Shown one piece after another: positions 45,805-55,339 of a DNA stretch of 64,000 nt. The DNA comes from Bacillus sp. BA3. GTDB lineage: Bacteria; Bacillota; Bacilli; Bacillales; DSM-1321. Within the stretch, counting starts at the first letter, position 1; every line of letters begins with the position of its first letter. Position numbers and translations under genes: made by a program. The stretch is from positions 598,075-662,074 of the forward strand of contig PIZR01000001.1 of the NCBI GenBank assembly GCA_002835675.1. The letters run 5' to 3'. The notes under the pieces were generated by a model. The model searched no databases. It had not been told where the DNA came from and saw only the letters and a list, made by a program, of their open reading frames with translations.

Positions 45805-47166
45805 ATGGATCATATACAAATGGCCCGTGCGATGTTCGGGACGAATATGGCTGTACATATCATATTTGCAACGATCGGCGTCGGGTTGCCGATGATGATG
45901 TTGGCAGCGGAATTGATGTATCAAAGGACAAAGGATTTACAGTATGTCGTCATGGCTAAACGCTGGACGAAAACATTAGGGGTTCTGCTTGGGGTCGGCA
46001 TTCCGACTGGTACGATTGCTGGTGTACAGCTGTCACTATTATGGCCTGGGTTCATGGAAGTGATTGGACGTGTCATGGCGCTTCCATTCCAGATCGAGAT
46101 TTATGCATTCATGGTTGAAGCGCTGTTCATGTCAATCTACGTGTATGCTGCTGAAAAAATCAAGCCATGGGCCCGAATCGTGAGTTTATTCTTTGTTGCA
46201 TTCGGAGCATTGGCTTCGGCTGTATTGATTTCGAATGTCCATGCTTTTGAGGGGACACCGGCTGGGTTCCGGTTTGAAAATGGGGAGATCGTCGATGTCG
46301 ATCCTTGGGCGGCATTTTTCAACCCAAGTTTCTTGGTGACGGCGGGACATACGGCCCTGACTGCTTATACTACAGGGGCTTTTGTCGTAGCATCCGTTGC
46401 AGCCTATAAGATGCTGAAAAATAAATATGGCACTGCTGAATTTAACTTTCACCAAAAAGCACTGAGACTCAGTATTGTATTGGGTTTGGTTTTTTCTTTT
46501 TTGACGGCATTGAACGGTCATGCGACTACACAGCATTTATATAGGGAACAGCCGGAAAAACTGGCGGCGGCAGAAGGGTTGTTTGAAACACAGGACCATG
46601 CCGGACTTACCTTGTTTGGTTATACCGATAGGGAAGCACAGGAAGTGAAGTATGGGATTGAATTCCCATGGTTATTAAGCTTTCTATCTGGTAATAGCTT
46701 TGATACGGTCGTGACCGGTTTAAACGATTTTCCGGAAGAGTATTGGCCCCCGCTTTATGTCCATATCTTGTTCAACGCCATGGTCATCATTGGTTCAGGC
46801 TTAATCGCGTTGGCACTGTTTGGATTGGTATGGAATAAATGGCTGAAAAAGGAGACATATCCGAAATGGATTCTTTGGCTGTTTGTTGCGTCAGGGCCGC
46901 TTTCTGTGATTTCAATTGAATGCGGTTGGATTTTTGCCTGTACAGGCAGACAGCCATGGACGATATACAGGATGCTGACCACGGAGGATTCAGTCACTTC
47001 GTACGAAAACCTTGGATTTTTATTCACGATGTTCATTATTGTATATATCATTTTATGCGTTTCTGTCGTGTTTACACTTTTGTATTATTTCAAACGTCAT
47101 TCCGTGATGGATGATATATATAAGGCCGAACAGAAAGATGTAAGGCTTTTCGATTCGAATTCATAA
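45805..47166 (+). CDS. cydA: cytochrome bd-type quinol oxidase subunit I (YthA/CioA-like)
   Basis: A 453-residue membrane protein with about nine segments. It starts MDHIQMARAMFGTNMAVHII, includes LPFQIEIYAFMVEALFMSIY, and has the heme-related GRQPWTIYRML near the C-terminus. The length is much shorter than E. coli CydA (about 520), as in the cyanide-insensitive CIO or B. subtilis YthA group with a short Q loop. It transfers electrons from quinol to O2. Start ATG follows GAAAGGAAG. The cydB gene follows after 16 bp. Confidence 0.93.
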   Translation: MDHIQMARAMFGTNMAVHIIFATIGVGLPMMMLAAELMYQRTKDLQYVVMAKRWTKTLGVLLGVGIPTGTIAGVQLSLLWPGFMEVIGRVMALPFQIEIYAFMVEALFMSIYVYAAEKIKPWARIVSLFFVAFGALASAVLISNVHAFEGTPAGFRFENGEIVDVDPWAAFFNPSFLVTAGHTALTAYTTGAFVVASVAAYKMLKNKYGTAEFNFHQKALRLSIVLGLVFSFLTALNGHATTQHLYREQPEKLAAAEGLFETQDHAGLTLFGYTDREAQEVKYGIEFPWLLSFLSGNSFDTVVTGLNDFPEEYWPPLYVHILFNAMVIIGSGLIALALFGLVWNKWLKKETYPKWILWLFVASGPLSVISIECGWIFACTGRQPWTIYRMLTTEDSVTSYENLGFLFTMFIIVYIILCVSVVFTLLYYFKRHSVMDDIYKAEQKDVRLFDSNS

Positions 47167-47182
47167 AAGGGGGGGAAGGCGA

Positions 47183-48229
47183 ATGAGTGATGCTCTTCTT
47201 GCAATAACACTGGTCTGGGGCTTTATTTTTCTTTATGCCATCATGGCCTCCATGGATTTCGGCGCTGGCTTCTGGGCAATGACTTACATTAAAAAGGAAG
47301 AAACGAATGCTACCAAGATCGCAAATAGCTATTTATCACCAACTTGGGAAGTGACTAATACTTTTGTCGTTGGTCTTGTCATTGCGATTTACAGTTTATT
47401 TCCAGGTGCGGTTTTCCCGATAGGGGTAGCCTTGATCGTTCCTGCAAGCCTGATACTTGTCCTGCTATGTATTAGGAGTGCTTTCTTGGTTTTCTCGCAT
47501 AGCGTAGACAAATATGAAAAAGCGTTAACGTATATTTCAGGATTGACGGGATTGATCATACCCGGGCTATTAATCAGCGTATTGCCAATCACCCACCTTG
47601 GATTTGTTGAAGGTGTAAGAGGAAATGAAGAATTGAATCTATCTAAACTATTCACGAGTCCAAATGAGTATGCATTTGTGGGGTTCGGAATTATGAGCAC
47701 GCTTTTTTTATCATCTTTGCTCCTGTCCGATTACTCAAAACAGGCCGATGAAATGAAAGCATACAAAATATATCGCAGAGATGCGATGATAACGGGCCCG
47801 CTTATGTTGGTCATGGCTTTGTTGGTTATGCTCACGTTAAGAAACGAAGCGAATTGGATTTACCAAGGAATGATGAAAAACTCTGGATTGTTATTCGTCT
47901 CGCTCATTTTTTTCATCATTAGCGGGATAGCACTGTACTTACCCTATTTTTCTAAGCAGGAGGTTAAAGGGATGCCTCGCCTCGCTGTAATAGCGATCAT
48001 CATACAGTATTTAATCGGAAGCTATGTTTATGGTATCGTACATTTACCTTATATCATATATCCAAATGTCACGATTCTTTCAGGATTTACCGATCCAACC
48101 TCATTCCGGGCCGTGTTTGCCACTTATATCGTGGGCTTTGCGATATTAGTGCCAGGGTTCTATTATTTCTGGTCCATCTTCATGAAAGATCAGCGTCGAA
48201 AGTTCAAACGGCGACAAATGTCAAATTAG
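47183..48229 (+). CDS. cydB: cytochrome bd-type quinol oxidase subunit II (YthB-like)
   Basis: A 348-residue membrane protein with about nine segments. It opens with LLAITLVWGFIFLYAIMASM, then DFGAGFWAM, the standard CydB N-terminal helix, and NSYLSPTWEVTNTFVVGLVI follows. The C-terminal half is hydrophobic with YLIGSYVYGIVHLPYIIYPN. It pairs with CydA to form the quinol oxidase. AAGGGGGGGAAGG gives a strong site. A secreted protein gene follows at 48258 and is probably cotranscribed. Confidence 0.93.
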   Translation: MSDALLAITLVWGFIFLYAIMASMDFGAGFWAMTYIKKEETNATKIANSYLSPTWEVTNTFVVGLVIAIYSLFPGAVFPIGVALIVPASLILVLLCIRSAFLVFSHSVDKYEKALTYISGLTGLIIPGLLISVLPITHLGFVEGVRGNEELNLSKLFTSPNEYAFVGFGIMSTLFLSSLLLSDYSKQADEMKAYKIYRRDAMITGPLMLVMALLVMLTLRNEANWIYQGMMKNSGLLFVSLIFFIISGIALYLPYFSKQEVKGMPRLAVIAIIIQYLIGSYVYGIVHLPYIIYPNVTILSGFTDPTSFRAVFATYIVGFAILVPGFYYFWSIFMKDQRRKFKRRQMSN

Positions 48230-48257
48230 TTCATCTTTGAAAAGCGAGGTTATCACT

Positions 48258-49013
48258 ATGAAAAAGTTAGATCTGCTAAAATATGCGGTTTTAGTCATCT
48301 CACTATTTTTGAGCTATCAAGCGGTTGAAGCCCATGATAAAAATTTTCAGGTAGATGGCACATATATTTCAACAAAAAGAGATGTAACAGGTGACCAGAA
48401 AATAGACATCATCCAGGTTCAGGGACTGCCATTTGAGGAAGGAAGCAAGTTTCTGAAGAAAATTGAGTTAAGTGTGGAAAGCAATCGCCGTACAATCAGC
48501 GTCCCGCTGGAAGCGGGGTATACTCCAGACCTAAAGGTGGCGGACTTGAATAATGATGGAGTCCAGGATGTATTGGTCACGGTTTTGATGGAAGGCAGAG
48601 AGCGGTTGATATCCAGTTACGCCTATACGTTCAAGGATGGAAAAGTGAAGGAACTGGAAGTCCCTCCATCCGTTCCCGTAATAGCACAATTTCTTGACGG
48701 ATACAAAGCGGAAATCATTATCGAAGGTCAAAAGCCTGTGGTGATAGATGTCAGTTCCAGAAAACAAGCGTACGATGAATTAGGCATTTATCAAAATGGA
48801 AAACTAAATGAACCGACAGAGCTTTTGGTTGATCCATACTCCTCATTGGATCCCAAGACCGTTTTTGGAAAAGGAAAAGCACTTATGGGAGTCCAAAACG
48901 TAAAAGGTTCCGATGAACTTGTTCCGATTTTGAAGATTAAATCAGTATGGAAGTATGACAATGGATGGCAGCTTGTAAAAGCACAGGTTAAACCGGTCAA
49001 GGGTAGTGAATGA
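48258..49013 (+). CDS. exported protein with Ca-binding-like (FG-GAP/EF-type) loops
   Basis: A 251-residue protein with an N-terminal signal sequence (MKKLDLLKYAVLVISLFLSY, cleaved after about residue 25). Two acidic loops resemble calcium-binding repeats: DVTGDQKIDII near residue 42 and DLNNDGVQDVLV near residue 96. The last third (KIKSVWKYDNGWQLVKAQVK) is a beta-rich tail. Start ATG follows GCGAGGT; a longer TTG start lacks a site. It lies 28 bp after cydB, ahead of the terminator at 49051, so it probably belongs to the oxidase operon. Function unknown. Confidence 0.8.
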   Translation: MKKLDLLKYAVLVISLFLSYQAVEAHDKNFQVDGTYISTKRDVTGDQKIDIIQVQGLPFEEGSKFLKKIELSVESNRRTISVPLEAGYTPDLKVADLNNDGVQDVLVTVLMEGRERLISSYAYTFKDGKVKELEVPPSVPVIAQFLDGYKAEIIIEGQKPVVIDVSSRKQAYDELGIYQNGKLNEPTELLVDPYSSLDPKTVFGKGKALMGVQNVKGSDELVPILKIKSVWKYDNGWQLVKAQVKPVKGSE

Positions 49014-49050
49014 CAATATGTATCGCATGCATTACTAAATAAAGTAGGTT

Positions 49051-49081
49051 GACAGCTCTTGGTTTTGAGGGCTGTTTTTTT
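49051..49081 (+). terminator. terminator of the cydAB transcript
   Basis: ACAGCTCT pairs with AGGGCTGT (one G-T pair) and is followed by seven T. Confidence 0.85.
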
Positions 49082-49096
49082 ATTGATAATTAAAAA

Positions 49097-49124
49097 TTGA
49101 CAATTTTTAAATATTTGGTAAAAT
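49097..49124 (+). promoter_or_regulatory. promoter of the TetR gene
   Basis: TTGACA at 49097-49102 and TAAAAT at 49119-49124 with a 16-bp spacer. Confidence 0.7.
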
Positions 49125-49206
49125 CTAAATAAATCCAGTTAACTACATAACCACATCTTCTTTATGTTGTTAAATGTAAGCGGATACAATAAGGAGGTGC
49201 AGTCTT

Positions 49207-49836
49207 ACGGAGTTAAAAGAAAAAATAATTGAAACATCGTTGACGCTCTTCGATCAGCATGGTTTTCATGGTGTCTCCGTTAACGAAATCGTTAAGGCTT
49301 GCGGAACTAGCAAAGGAGGTTTTTATCACCATTTCTCTTCCAAAGATGAACTTTTATTTGTCATCCATGATTACTTTATTTCATATGTTTTAACAAAAGC
49401 ACAGGAAGCCATCTCAGAAAGTACCCATCCAACAGAAAAAATGCAAAAGATCATTCAATCATTTGTTAAAGTTTTTGACCTCTATAAACCACACATCTCA
49501 GTTTTCTATCAAGAAAGCATTTACTTAAAACCGCCCTATGTTGAAGCAATCAAAAAAAAGCGCCAAATGTATAAAGAAATCATTTTTTCCGTTATCAAAG
49601 AAGGTATTGACAAGGGAGTATTCCGCAGCGAATTGCCAGTGGAAATTACCGGAATGTCAATTCTGGGCATGGTGAACTGGTCCTACAAATGGTACAAAAG
49701 GGACGGTGGAAAAACGATAGATGAAATCGGTGATATTTACGTAGATTTAATTCTGAATGCCCTATTGATGGATAAACAAAAAGAAGCGGAAATCACCCAG
49801 CCATTTTTACTGAAGAACCAAGTTGTTATGGATTAA
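49207..49836 (+). CDS. TetR-family regulator with apparent ACG start
   Basis: A regulator of about 209 residues. Homology-like coding begins ELKEKIIETSLTLFDQHGFH and runs through the TetR helix-turn-helix (SVNEIVKACGTSKGGFYHHF) to a C-terminal ligand domain with GMSILGMVNWSYKWYKRDGG. The strong AAGGAGG at 49191-49197 is nine bases before an ACG, exactly where ATG would be expected. The first usual start in frame is TTG at 49240, with no site and inside the first helix. Either ACG is used, at low efficiency, or the start has mutated. It precedes the acyl-CoA operon and probably controls it through the operator at 49857-49874. Confidence 0.8.
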   Translation, partial: TELKEKIIETSLTLFDQHGFHGVSVNEIVKACGTSKGGFYHHFSSKDELLFVIHDYFISYVLTKAQEAISESTHPTEKMQKIIQSFVKVFDLYKPHISVFYQESIYLKPPYVEAIKKKRQMYKEIIFSVIKEGIDKGVFRSELPVEITGMSILGMVNWSYKWYKRDGGKTIDEIGDIYVDLILNALLMDKQKEAEITQPFLLKNQVVMD

Positions 49837-49856
49837 ACTATAAACTTGATTTGTAC

Positions 49857-49874
49857 AGACCAACTAGTCGGTCT
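49857..49874 (+). promoter_or_regulatory. TetR-type operator before the acyl-CoA operon
   Basis: AGACCAACTAGTCGGTCT is an 18-bp near-perfect palindrome (one mismatched pair) 22 bp before the acyl-CoA dehydrogenase start. It fits operators bound by TetR-family fatty-acid or acyl-CoA responsive repressors. Confidence 0.65.
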
Positions 49875-49896
49875 CAATAGAAAGGGGAATGAATAT

Positions 49897-51036
49897 ATGG
49901 ATTTTTCACTTACAAAAGAACAGCAGATGATTAAGGAAATGGTTAGGGAATTTGCCGAAAAGGAAATTAAACCCATTGCTATAGAGTTGGATGCAAAGTC
50001 CATGTTTGCGGAGGATGTATTCAAAAAAATGGGGAAACTCGGGTTGCTTGGAATTCCGTTTCCTGAAGAATATGGCGGTTCGGGCGGAGATACGGTTTCG
50101 TATGCCATTGCAGTTGAAGAGGTTGGAAAGGCATGCGGGGGAACCGGCTTAAGTTATGCAGCAGCCGTTTCGCTCGGGGCAAGTCCAATTTACTATTTTG
50201 GAACCGAAGAACAGAAGCAAAAATATCTGGTTCCAATCACGACCGGTGAAACCCTGGCAGCTTTCGGGTTAACAGAGCCTAATGCTGGTTCCGATGCTGG
50301 CGGTACGAGAACTACTGCCGTGTTGGAGGGTGATGAATATGTGATTAATGGCGAGAAAACATGGATAACAAATGCCAGCTATTCAAGAACGGTTACCGTC
50401 ACGGCTGTTTCGGGCAAAGATTCCAAGGGCAAAAATATCTCGGCATTCATCGTGCCAACCGATACCCAAGGGCTGACGATAAATAGCAATTATGAAAAAA
50501 TGGGAGTTCGAGCTTCCAATACTTGTGAAATCATTCTGGATAATGTCCGGGTGCCAAAGGAAAATTTACTGGGAGATCCAGACAAAGGGTTCAAACAATT
50601 CTTATTCACGCTTGATGGAGGAAGGATTTCCATTGCTGCTTTGGCCGTCGGTATCGCCCAGGCTGCCTTTGATAGAGCTTTAGCTTTTTCAAAAGAGCGC
50701 GTTCAATTCGGTAAAACCATATCCAATTTCCAGGCCATTCAATTCAAGCTTGCAGACATGGCGATGGAAATTGAATTGGCGAGGAATATGGTATATAAGG
50801 CTGCATGGTTAAAAGACAATAAAAAACCTTTTGCAAAGGAAGCGGCATATGCCAAGCTTTTTGCAAGTGAGACCGCGTTCCGGTCCAGCAATCAAGCTAT
50901 TCAAATACACGGCGGCTCTGGTTACATGCGTGAATATGAGGTGGAGCGCTATTTAAGAGATGCTAAGTTATTGGAGATTGGTGAAGGTACATCCGAAATT
51001 CAAAGACTCGTTATCGCCAGGCAATTAGGCTGTTAA
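49897..51036 (+). CDS. acyl-CoA dehydrogenase
   Basis: A 379-residue FAD enzyme. It shows the N-terminal [20 protein letters not shown], the [15 protein letters not shown] flavin/substrate segment and the C-terminal [20 protein letters not shown]. The late motif [15 protein letters not shown] has E363 at the canonical catalytic-base position used by short- and medium-chain enzymes; isovaleryl-CoA dehydrogenases usually have Gly or Ala there. The operon suggests a leucine-derived branched substrate, but this residue points to a general short-chain enzyme. ATG at 49897 follows AAAGGGG. It corresponds to YngJ in B. subtilis by neighbourhood. Confidence 0.92.
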   Translation: MDFSLTKEQQMIKEMVREFAEKEIKPIAIELDAKSMFAEDVFKKMGKLGLLGIPFPEEYGGSGGDTVSYAIAVEEVGKACGGTGLSYAAAVSLGASPIYYFGTEEQKQKYLVPITTGETLAAFGLTEPNAGSDAGGTRTTAVLEGDEYVINGEKTWITNASYSRTVTVTAVSGKDSKGKNISAFIVPTDTQGLTINSNYEKMGVRASNTCEIILDNVRVPKENLLGDPDKGFKQFLFTLDGGRISIAALAVGIAQAAFDRALAFSKERVQFGKTISNFQAIQFKLADMAMEIELARNMVYKAAWLKDNKKPFAKEAAYAKLFASETAFRSSNQAIQIHGGSGYMREYEVERYLRDAKLLEIGEGTSEIQRLVIARQLGC

Positions 51037-51151
51037 TCTTTACAGAACGTAAAATGAACAATGATGCTTTGTTTCATTTTGGTGAAAAGCAGATGTTATC
51101 TATACAGCAAAAAGCGTTCATTCTTACTTTTATTTGATTAGGAGGAGTTTG

Positions 51152-52798
51152 ATGTCTGATTTGCTAGATGTTACTATCGGGAAACTGCTTGAAAGGACAG
51201 CTGAACAATATGGTGATAATGAAGCGGTTGTTTACCATGAGCTAGGCATGCGCCATTCCTATCGCGAATTTGAAAAGATTTGCCGAAAGGCTGCCAGGGC
51301 GTTCATGTCACTAGATATAAAAAAGGGCGAACATATCGCCATTTGGGCATCCAATAAACCGGAATGGCTTATATCCCAATTTTCGACCGCGAAAATGGGC
51401 GGAGTGCTGGTAACGGTCAATACTAATTACCGTACAAGTGAACTGGAATACCTGCTCAAGCAATCCGATTCGACGACGATCATCCTGATGGAACAATATA
51501 AGGATCATTCATATATAGATACGCTGTACGAAATCGTTCCTGAATTGAAAAATGCAGAACCAGGAAAATTACAATCTGAGAAACTGCCAAAATTGAAAAA
51601 TATCATCGTTTTAGGTGAAAAGCGTTATCCCGGAACGTTTTCGTGGGATGAAGTCATTAGCAGGAGCGAATCCGTTTCGGAGGAATCGCTGGACATGAGG
51701 ATGGAGGAATTGGCTCCCGGTGATGTGATTAATATGCAATATACATCAGGGACGACAGGATTTCCAAAAGGAGTGATGCTGACTCATTCCAACTTGGTCA
51801 ATAACGGATTGAATGTCGCGGAATGCATGAAGCTTACCGAAGCTGACCGGCTTTGCATCCCGGTTCCGTTTTTTCATTGTTTCGGCTGTTCCCTTGGCAC
51901 GATGGCCTCTGTTTCAGTAGGGGCAACAATGGTGCCAATCGTGGAATTTAACCCACGCGTTGTCCTTCAGACGGTTGAAGCAGAAAAATGTACGGGGCTT
52001 CATGGTGTTCCGACGATGTTCATTGCTGAACTTAATCTCGATGACTTTGACCAGTATGATTTAAGTTCGTTACGGACTGGTATCATGGCAGGATCCACAT
52101 GTCCGATCGAAGTCATGAAAAGCGTGGTGAATAAGATGGGCATCTCGGAAATTACGATTACTTATGGTCAAACGGAATCTTCTCCAGGAATTACGATGAC
52201 AAGAACGGACGATCCGATCGAACTTCGTGTTTCTTCAGTGGGAAGGGCTTTGCCGAAAGTGGAAGTGAAAATTGTCGATCCAGCTACCGGGGAAGAAGTC
52301 CAGCGGGGCAAACAGGGTGAACTCTGTTCTAGGGGTTACCATGTAATGAAGGGATATTATAATAACCCGGAAGCCACTGAGCAGGCGATTGACCGGGAAG
52401 GCTGGCTTCATACGGGAGATTTGGCGGTGATGGATGAAAGGGGTTATTGCAAGATTACAGGCCGGCTGAAAGATATGATCATTCGCGGAGGGGAAAATAT
52501 TTACCCCCGTGAGATTGAAGAATTCCTCTATCAACATCCTGCAATTGTCGATGTCCAGGTACTCGGCGTTCCGGATCAGAAGTACGGGGAAGAGGTAGCG
52601 GCATGGATCATTTTGAAAGCAGGAGAAACTCTTACGGAGAAAGAATTGATAGAGTATTGCAAAGGGAAAATATCTTTTCATAAAATTCCCCGTTACATTC
52701 AATTTACCGATGCTTATCCAATGACTGCATCCGGAAAAATCCAAAAGTATAAGCTTCGGCAACAAACTCTTGACCTACTAACGGAACGCACTAAATAA
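51152..52798 (+). CDS. yngI: AMP-binding acyl-CoA synthetase (YngI-like)
   Basis: A 548-residue adenylate-forming ligase. The P-loop-like MQYTSGTTGFPKGVMLTHSN near residue 193 binds ATP. YGQTESSP and TGDLAVMDERGYCKITGRLK are the further core motifs, and the C-terminal lysine that drives adenylation lies in TASGKIQKYKLRQ. It activates a fatty or branched acid to its CoA thioester, supplying the operon. ATG at 51152 lies five bases after AGGAGGAG. A 115-bp gap separates it from the dehydrogenase gene. Confidence 0.92.
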   Translation: MSDLLDVTIGKLLERTAEQYGDNEAVVYHELGMRHSYREFEKICRKAARAFMSLDIKKGEHIAIWASNKPEWLISQFSTAKMGGVLVTVNTNYRTSELEYLLKQSDSTTIILMEQYKDHSYIDTLYEIVPELKNAEPGKLQSEKLPKLKNIIVLGEKRYPGTFSWDEVISRSESVSEESLDMRMEELAPGDVINMQYTSGTTGFPKGVMLTHSNLVNNGLNVAECMKLTEADRLCIPVPFFHCFGCSLGTMASVSVGATMVPIVEFNPRVVLQTVEAEKCTGLHGVPTMFIAELNLDDFDQYDLSSLRTGIMAGSTCPIEVMKSVVNKMGISEITITYGQTESSPGITMTRTDDPIELRVSSVGRALPKVEVKIVDPATGEEVQRGKQGELCSRGYHVMKGYYNNPEATEQAIDREGWLHTGDLAVMDERGYCKITGRLKDMIIRGGENIYPREIEEFLYQHPAIVDVQVLGVPDQKYGEEVAAWIILKAGETLTEKELIEYCKGKISFHKIPRYIQFTDAYPMTASGKIQKYKLRQQTLDLLTERTK

Positions 52799-52810
52799 GG
52801 AGGATATCGA

Positions 52811-54160
52811 ATGATTCGAAAAATTCTTATCGCAAACAGGGGAGAAATAGCATCACGCATTATTCGTACATGCAAAAAGCTGGGAATACTTACTGTCGCT
52901 GTCCATTCGGAAGCAGATTCGGATTCGCCTTTTGTGGGATTGGCGGATGAGGCATATTTATTGGGTGGCCCTAGAGTACAGGAAAGCTATTTAAACGTAA
53001 ATAAGATTTTGGAAATAGCTAAGGAAACCGGAGCGGAGGCAATTCATCCTGGATATGGTTTTCTTAGTGAAAATGCAGATTTCGCACGTTCATGCGAAGA
53101 AGCCGGCTTGATATTCATTGGTCCCAAACCAGAGATCATCCAGCAGATGGGCAATAAAGTCGAGGCGAGGAAAAAGATGGAGCAAGCGGGACTTCCATTG
53201 GTGCCTGGATTTTCACGTCCGTTAATTGATAGTGCAGAGGCGGCAGCCGTTGCCGAAAAGATTGGCTATCCAGTCATGTTAAAAGCAGCAGCAGGCGGCG
53301 GGGGAATCGGCATGCAGGCGGTTGCTAATGAAGATGAACTTACCAAAGCCTTCGAAGGGAATCAAAAACGTGCCCAATTGTTTTTTGGCAATGGAGATAT
53401 GTTCATAGAAAAATTGATTGAGAAGCCTCGTCATATCGAAATTCAGGTATTGGCGGATTCCTTTGGGAATGCTGTTTACTTATGGGAAAGGGAATGCTCC
53501 GTTCAAAGGCGCCACCAGAAGGTCGTGGAAGAGGCTCCATCTTCTTTCCTTGACGAAGAAACAAGAAACAGGATGGGAATGGCTGCAGTGAAAGCAGTAA
53601 AATCCATCGGTTATAGCAATGCGGGCACCCTCGAATTTTTAGTTGATGCAGATAAAAACTTTTATTTCCTGGAAATGAATACACGCCTTCAGGTAGAGCA
53701 TCCTGTCACCGAAGAAATTACGGGACTGGATTTGGTTGAACAGCAAATTAAAGTTGCCTCTGGCGACAAATTGGAATTCACGCAAAGTGAGATTAAACAG
53801 GATGGACACTCCATTGAAGTGCGCATATATGCTGAAGATCCGAAAACCTTTTATCCAGCACCGGGGAAAATCACAAGCATGGAACTTCCGGAAGGGGAAG
53901 GGATCCGTCATGAATTGGCTGTTCATGGAACTTCGGTCGTATCCCACTTTTATGATCCGATGATCGCCAAATTGGTGGTGAGCGGTGATTCAAGGGATAA
54001 AGCGATCGAGAGATTAAGAGAAGCGCTCGCAAGCTATAAAATTGAAGGAATTAAAACAAACCTTCCTTTGCTGATGGAAATCATTTCTCATGAAGCTTTT
54101 TCCCAAGGAGATACGACTACGGATTTCATTGCAAAATATATAAAAAAACTGACTGTATAA
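52811..54160 (+). CDS. yngHA: biotin carboxylase (acyl-CoA carboxylase, YngHA-like)
   Basis: A 449-residue biotin carboxylase. It starts MIRKILIANRGEIASRIIRT and has the ATP-grasp glycine loop MLKAAAGGGGIGMQ, the VQRRHQKVVEEAP segment and NTRLQVEHPVTE near the active site. It carboxylates biotin on the carrier encoded next. Its place between acyl-CoA synthetase and biotin carrier, HMG-CoA lyase and carboxyltransferase suggests the biotin carboxylase half of methylcrotonyl-CoA carboxylase instead of housekeeping AccC. Confidence 0.94.
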   Translation: MIRKILIANRGEIASRIIRTCKKLGILTVAVHSEADSDSPFVGLADEAYLLGGPRVQESYLNVNKILEIAKETGAEAIHPGYGFLSENADFARSCEEAGLIFIGPKPEIIQQMGNKVEARKKMEQAGLPLVPGFSRPLIDSAEAAAVAEKIGYPVMLKAAAGGGGIGMQAVANEDELTKAFEGNQKRAQLFFGNGDMFIEKLIEKPRHIEIQVLADSFGNAVYLWERECSVQRRHQKVVEEAPSSFLDEETRNRMGMAAVKAVKSIGYSNAGTLEFLVDADKNFYFLEMNTRLQVEHPVTEEITGLDLVEQQIKVASGDKLEFTQSEIKQDGHSIEVRIYAEDPKTFYPAPGKITSMELPEGEGIRHELAVHGTSVVSHFYDPMIAKLVVSGDSRDKAIERLREALASYKIEGIKTNLPLLMEIISHEAFSQGDTTTDFIAKYIKKLTV

Positions 54161-54190
54161 ATAAAACATAATGATCAGGAGGAATGTAAG

Positions 54191-54403
54191 ATGACAGAAT
54201 TAAAGGCAAGCATGGCAGGAAGCGTTTGGAAAATCGTAGCGAACGAGGGGCAAAGTGTAACCGACGGACAGGATATCATTATCTTGGAATCTATGAAAAT
54301 GGAAATCCCCATTGCAGCCGAGGAAGCTGGCACCATTAAAGAACTTAAAGTGAATGAGGGGGATTTCGTGAATGAGGGCGACGTTTTGGCCGTCATTGAA
54401 TAA
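54191..54403 (+). CDS. yngHB: biotin carboxyl carrier protein (YngHB-like)
   Basis: A 70-residue biotinyl domain. The biotin lysine is K36 in ESMKMEIP, one methionine either side, as in all biotinyl domains. It is essentially the domain alone, as in B. subtilis YngHB. It shuttles carboxybiotin between the carboxylase encoded upstream and the carboxyltransferase at 56146. AGGAGG lies eight bases before ATG. Confidence 0.95.
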   Translation: MTELKASMAGSVWKIVANEGQSVTDGQDIIILESMKMEIPIAAEEAGTIKELKVNEGDFVNEGDVLAVIE

Positions 54404-54420
54404 GGGGACGGAGGGGTAAG

Positions 54421-55335
54421 ATGAATTGGCCTGAAAAAGTGACAATTAAGGAAGTGGGTCCGCGTGATGGACTGCAAAATGAAAAGGTCATGATACCTGC
54501 AAAAAGCAAAATGGATTGGATCGATCAGCTCTCTGATACAGGTTTATCTTATATAGAGGTGACTTCTTTCGTCCATCCAAAGTGGATTCCCCAATTGAGT
54601 GATGCTGCCCTGGTGGCTAAGGGAATTAAGCGCAATCCCGGTATCACTTATGCGGCCCTTGTACCCAATCAAAGGGGACTGGAGTCGGCTCTAGAAGCCA
54701 ATATCGATGAAATTTCCGTGTTCATGTCATCCAGTGAAACGCATAATCTTAAAAATATCAATAAGTCGATTTCCGATACCTTTCCAATAATGAAGGATGT
54801 CATCGGGACAGCAGCTAACAGCGGGAAAACGGTTAGGGGCTATATTTCAACCGTTTTCGGCTGTCCTTATGAAGGGGAGGTTTCGACCGAACAGGTTTTC
54901 CGTGTTTGTGATCAACTTTTTGAATATGGAATCAATGAAGTCTCATTGGGTGATACCATTGGGGTCGCTTCTCCAAGACAGGTTGCACTGTTCCTGGAAC
55001 AGGCTGTAAAAAGATATGATATAAGCCGGATTGCCCTCCATTTTCATGATACAAGGGGAATGGCACTCGCAAATGTTCTAGAATCACTTAATTATGGTGT
55101 GGACACTTTCGACTCTTCGCTCGGAGGTTTAGGAGGATGCCCGTATGCACCAGGTGCGAGCGGAAACGTGGCAACGGATGACCTAATTCATATGCTACAT
55201 AAAATGGGAATTCACACGGGAATCAACCCGGAAAAACTAATGAAGGCTGCGGCCAAGATGCAGAGCTTTTTAGAAAAACCATTGCCAAGCCATCAGATGG
55301 CTGTTTATAACGCACAATCAGAGAAATTGAGGTGA
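54421..55335 (+). CDS. yngG: hydroxymethylglutaryl-CoA lyase (YngG-like)
   Basis: A 304-residue TIM-barrel lyase. VGPRDGLQNEK near residue 14 carries the catalytic arginine-aspartate pair. FHDTRGMALANVLESL supplies a metal histidine, and the loop GLGGCPYAPGASGNVATDD contains the cysteine typical of HMG-CoA lyases. It splits 3-hydroxy-3-methylglutaryl-CoA into acetyl-CoA and acetoacetate, the last step of leucine breakdown. Start ATG follows GGAGGGG. The hydratase gene begins four bases after its stop. Confidence 0.95.
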   Translation: MNWPEKVTIKEVGPRDGLQNEKVMIPAKSKMDWIDQLSDTGLSYIEVTSFVHPKWIPQLSDAALVAKGIKRNPGITYAALVPNQRGLESALEANIDEISVFMSSSETHNLKNINKSISDTFPIMKDVIGTAANSGKTVRGYISTVFGCPYEGEVSTEQVFRVCDQLFEYGINEVSLGDTIGVASPRQVALFLEQAVKRYDISRIALHFHDTRGMALANVLESLNYGVDTFDSSLGGLGGCPYAPGASGNVATDDLIHMLHKMGIHTGINPEKLMKAAAKMQSFLEKPLPSHQMAVYNAQSEKLR

Positions 55336-55339
55336 TATT

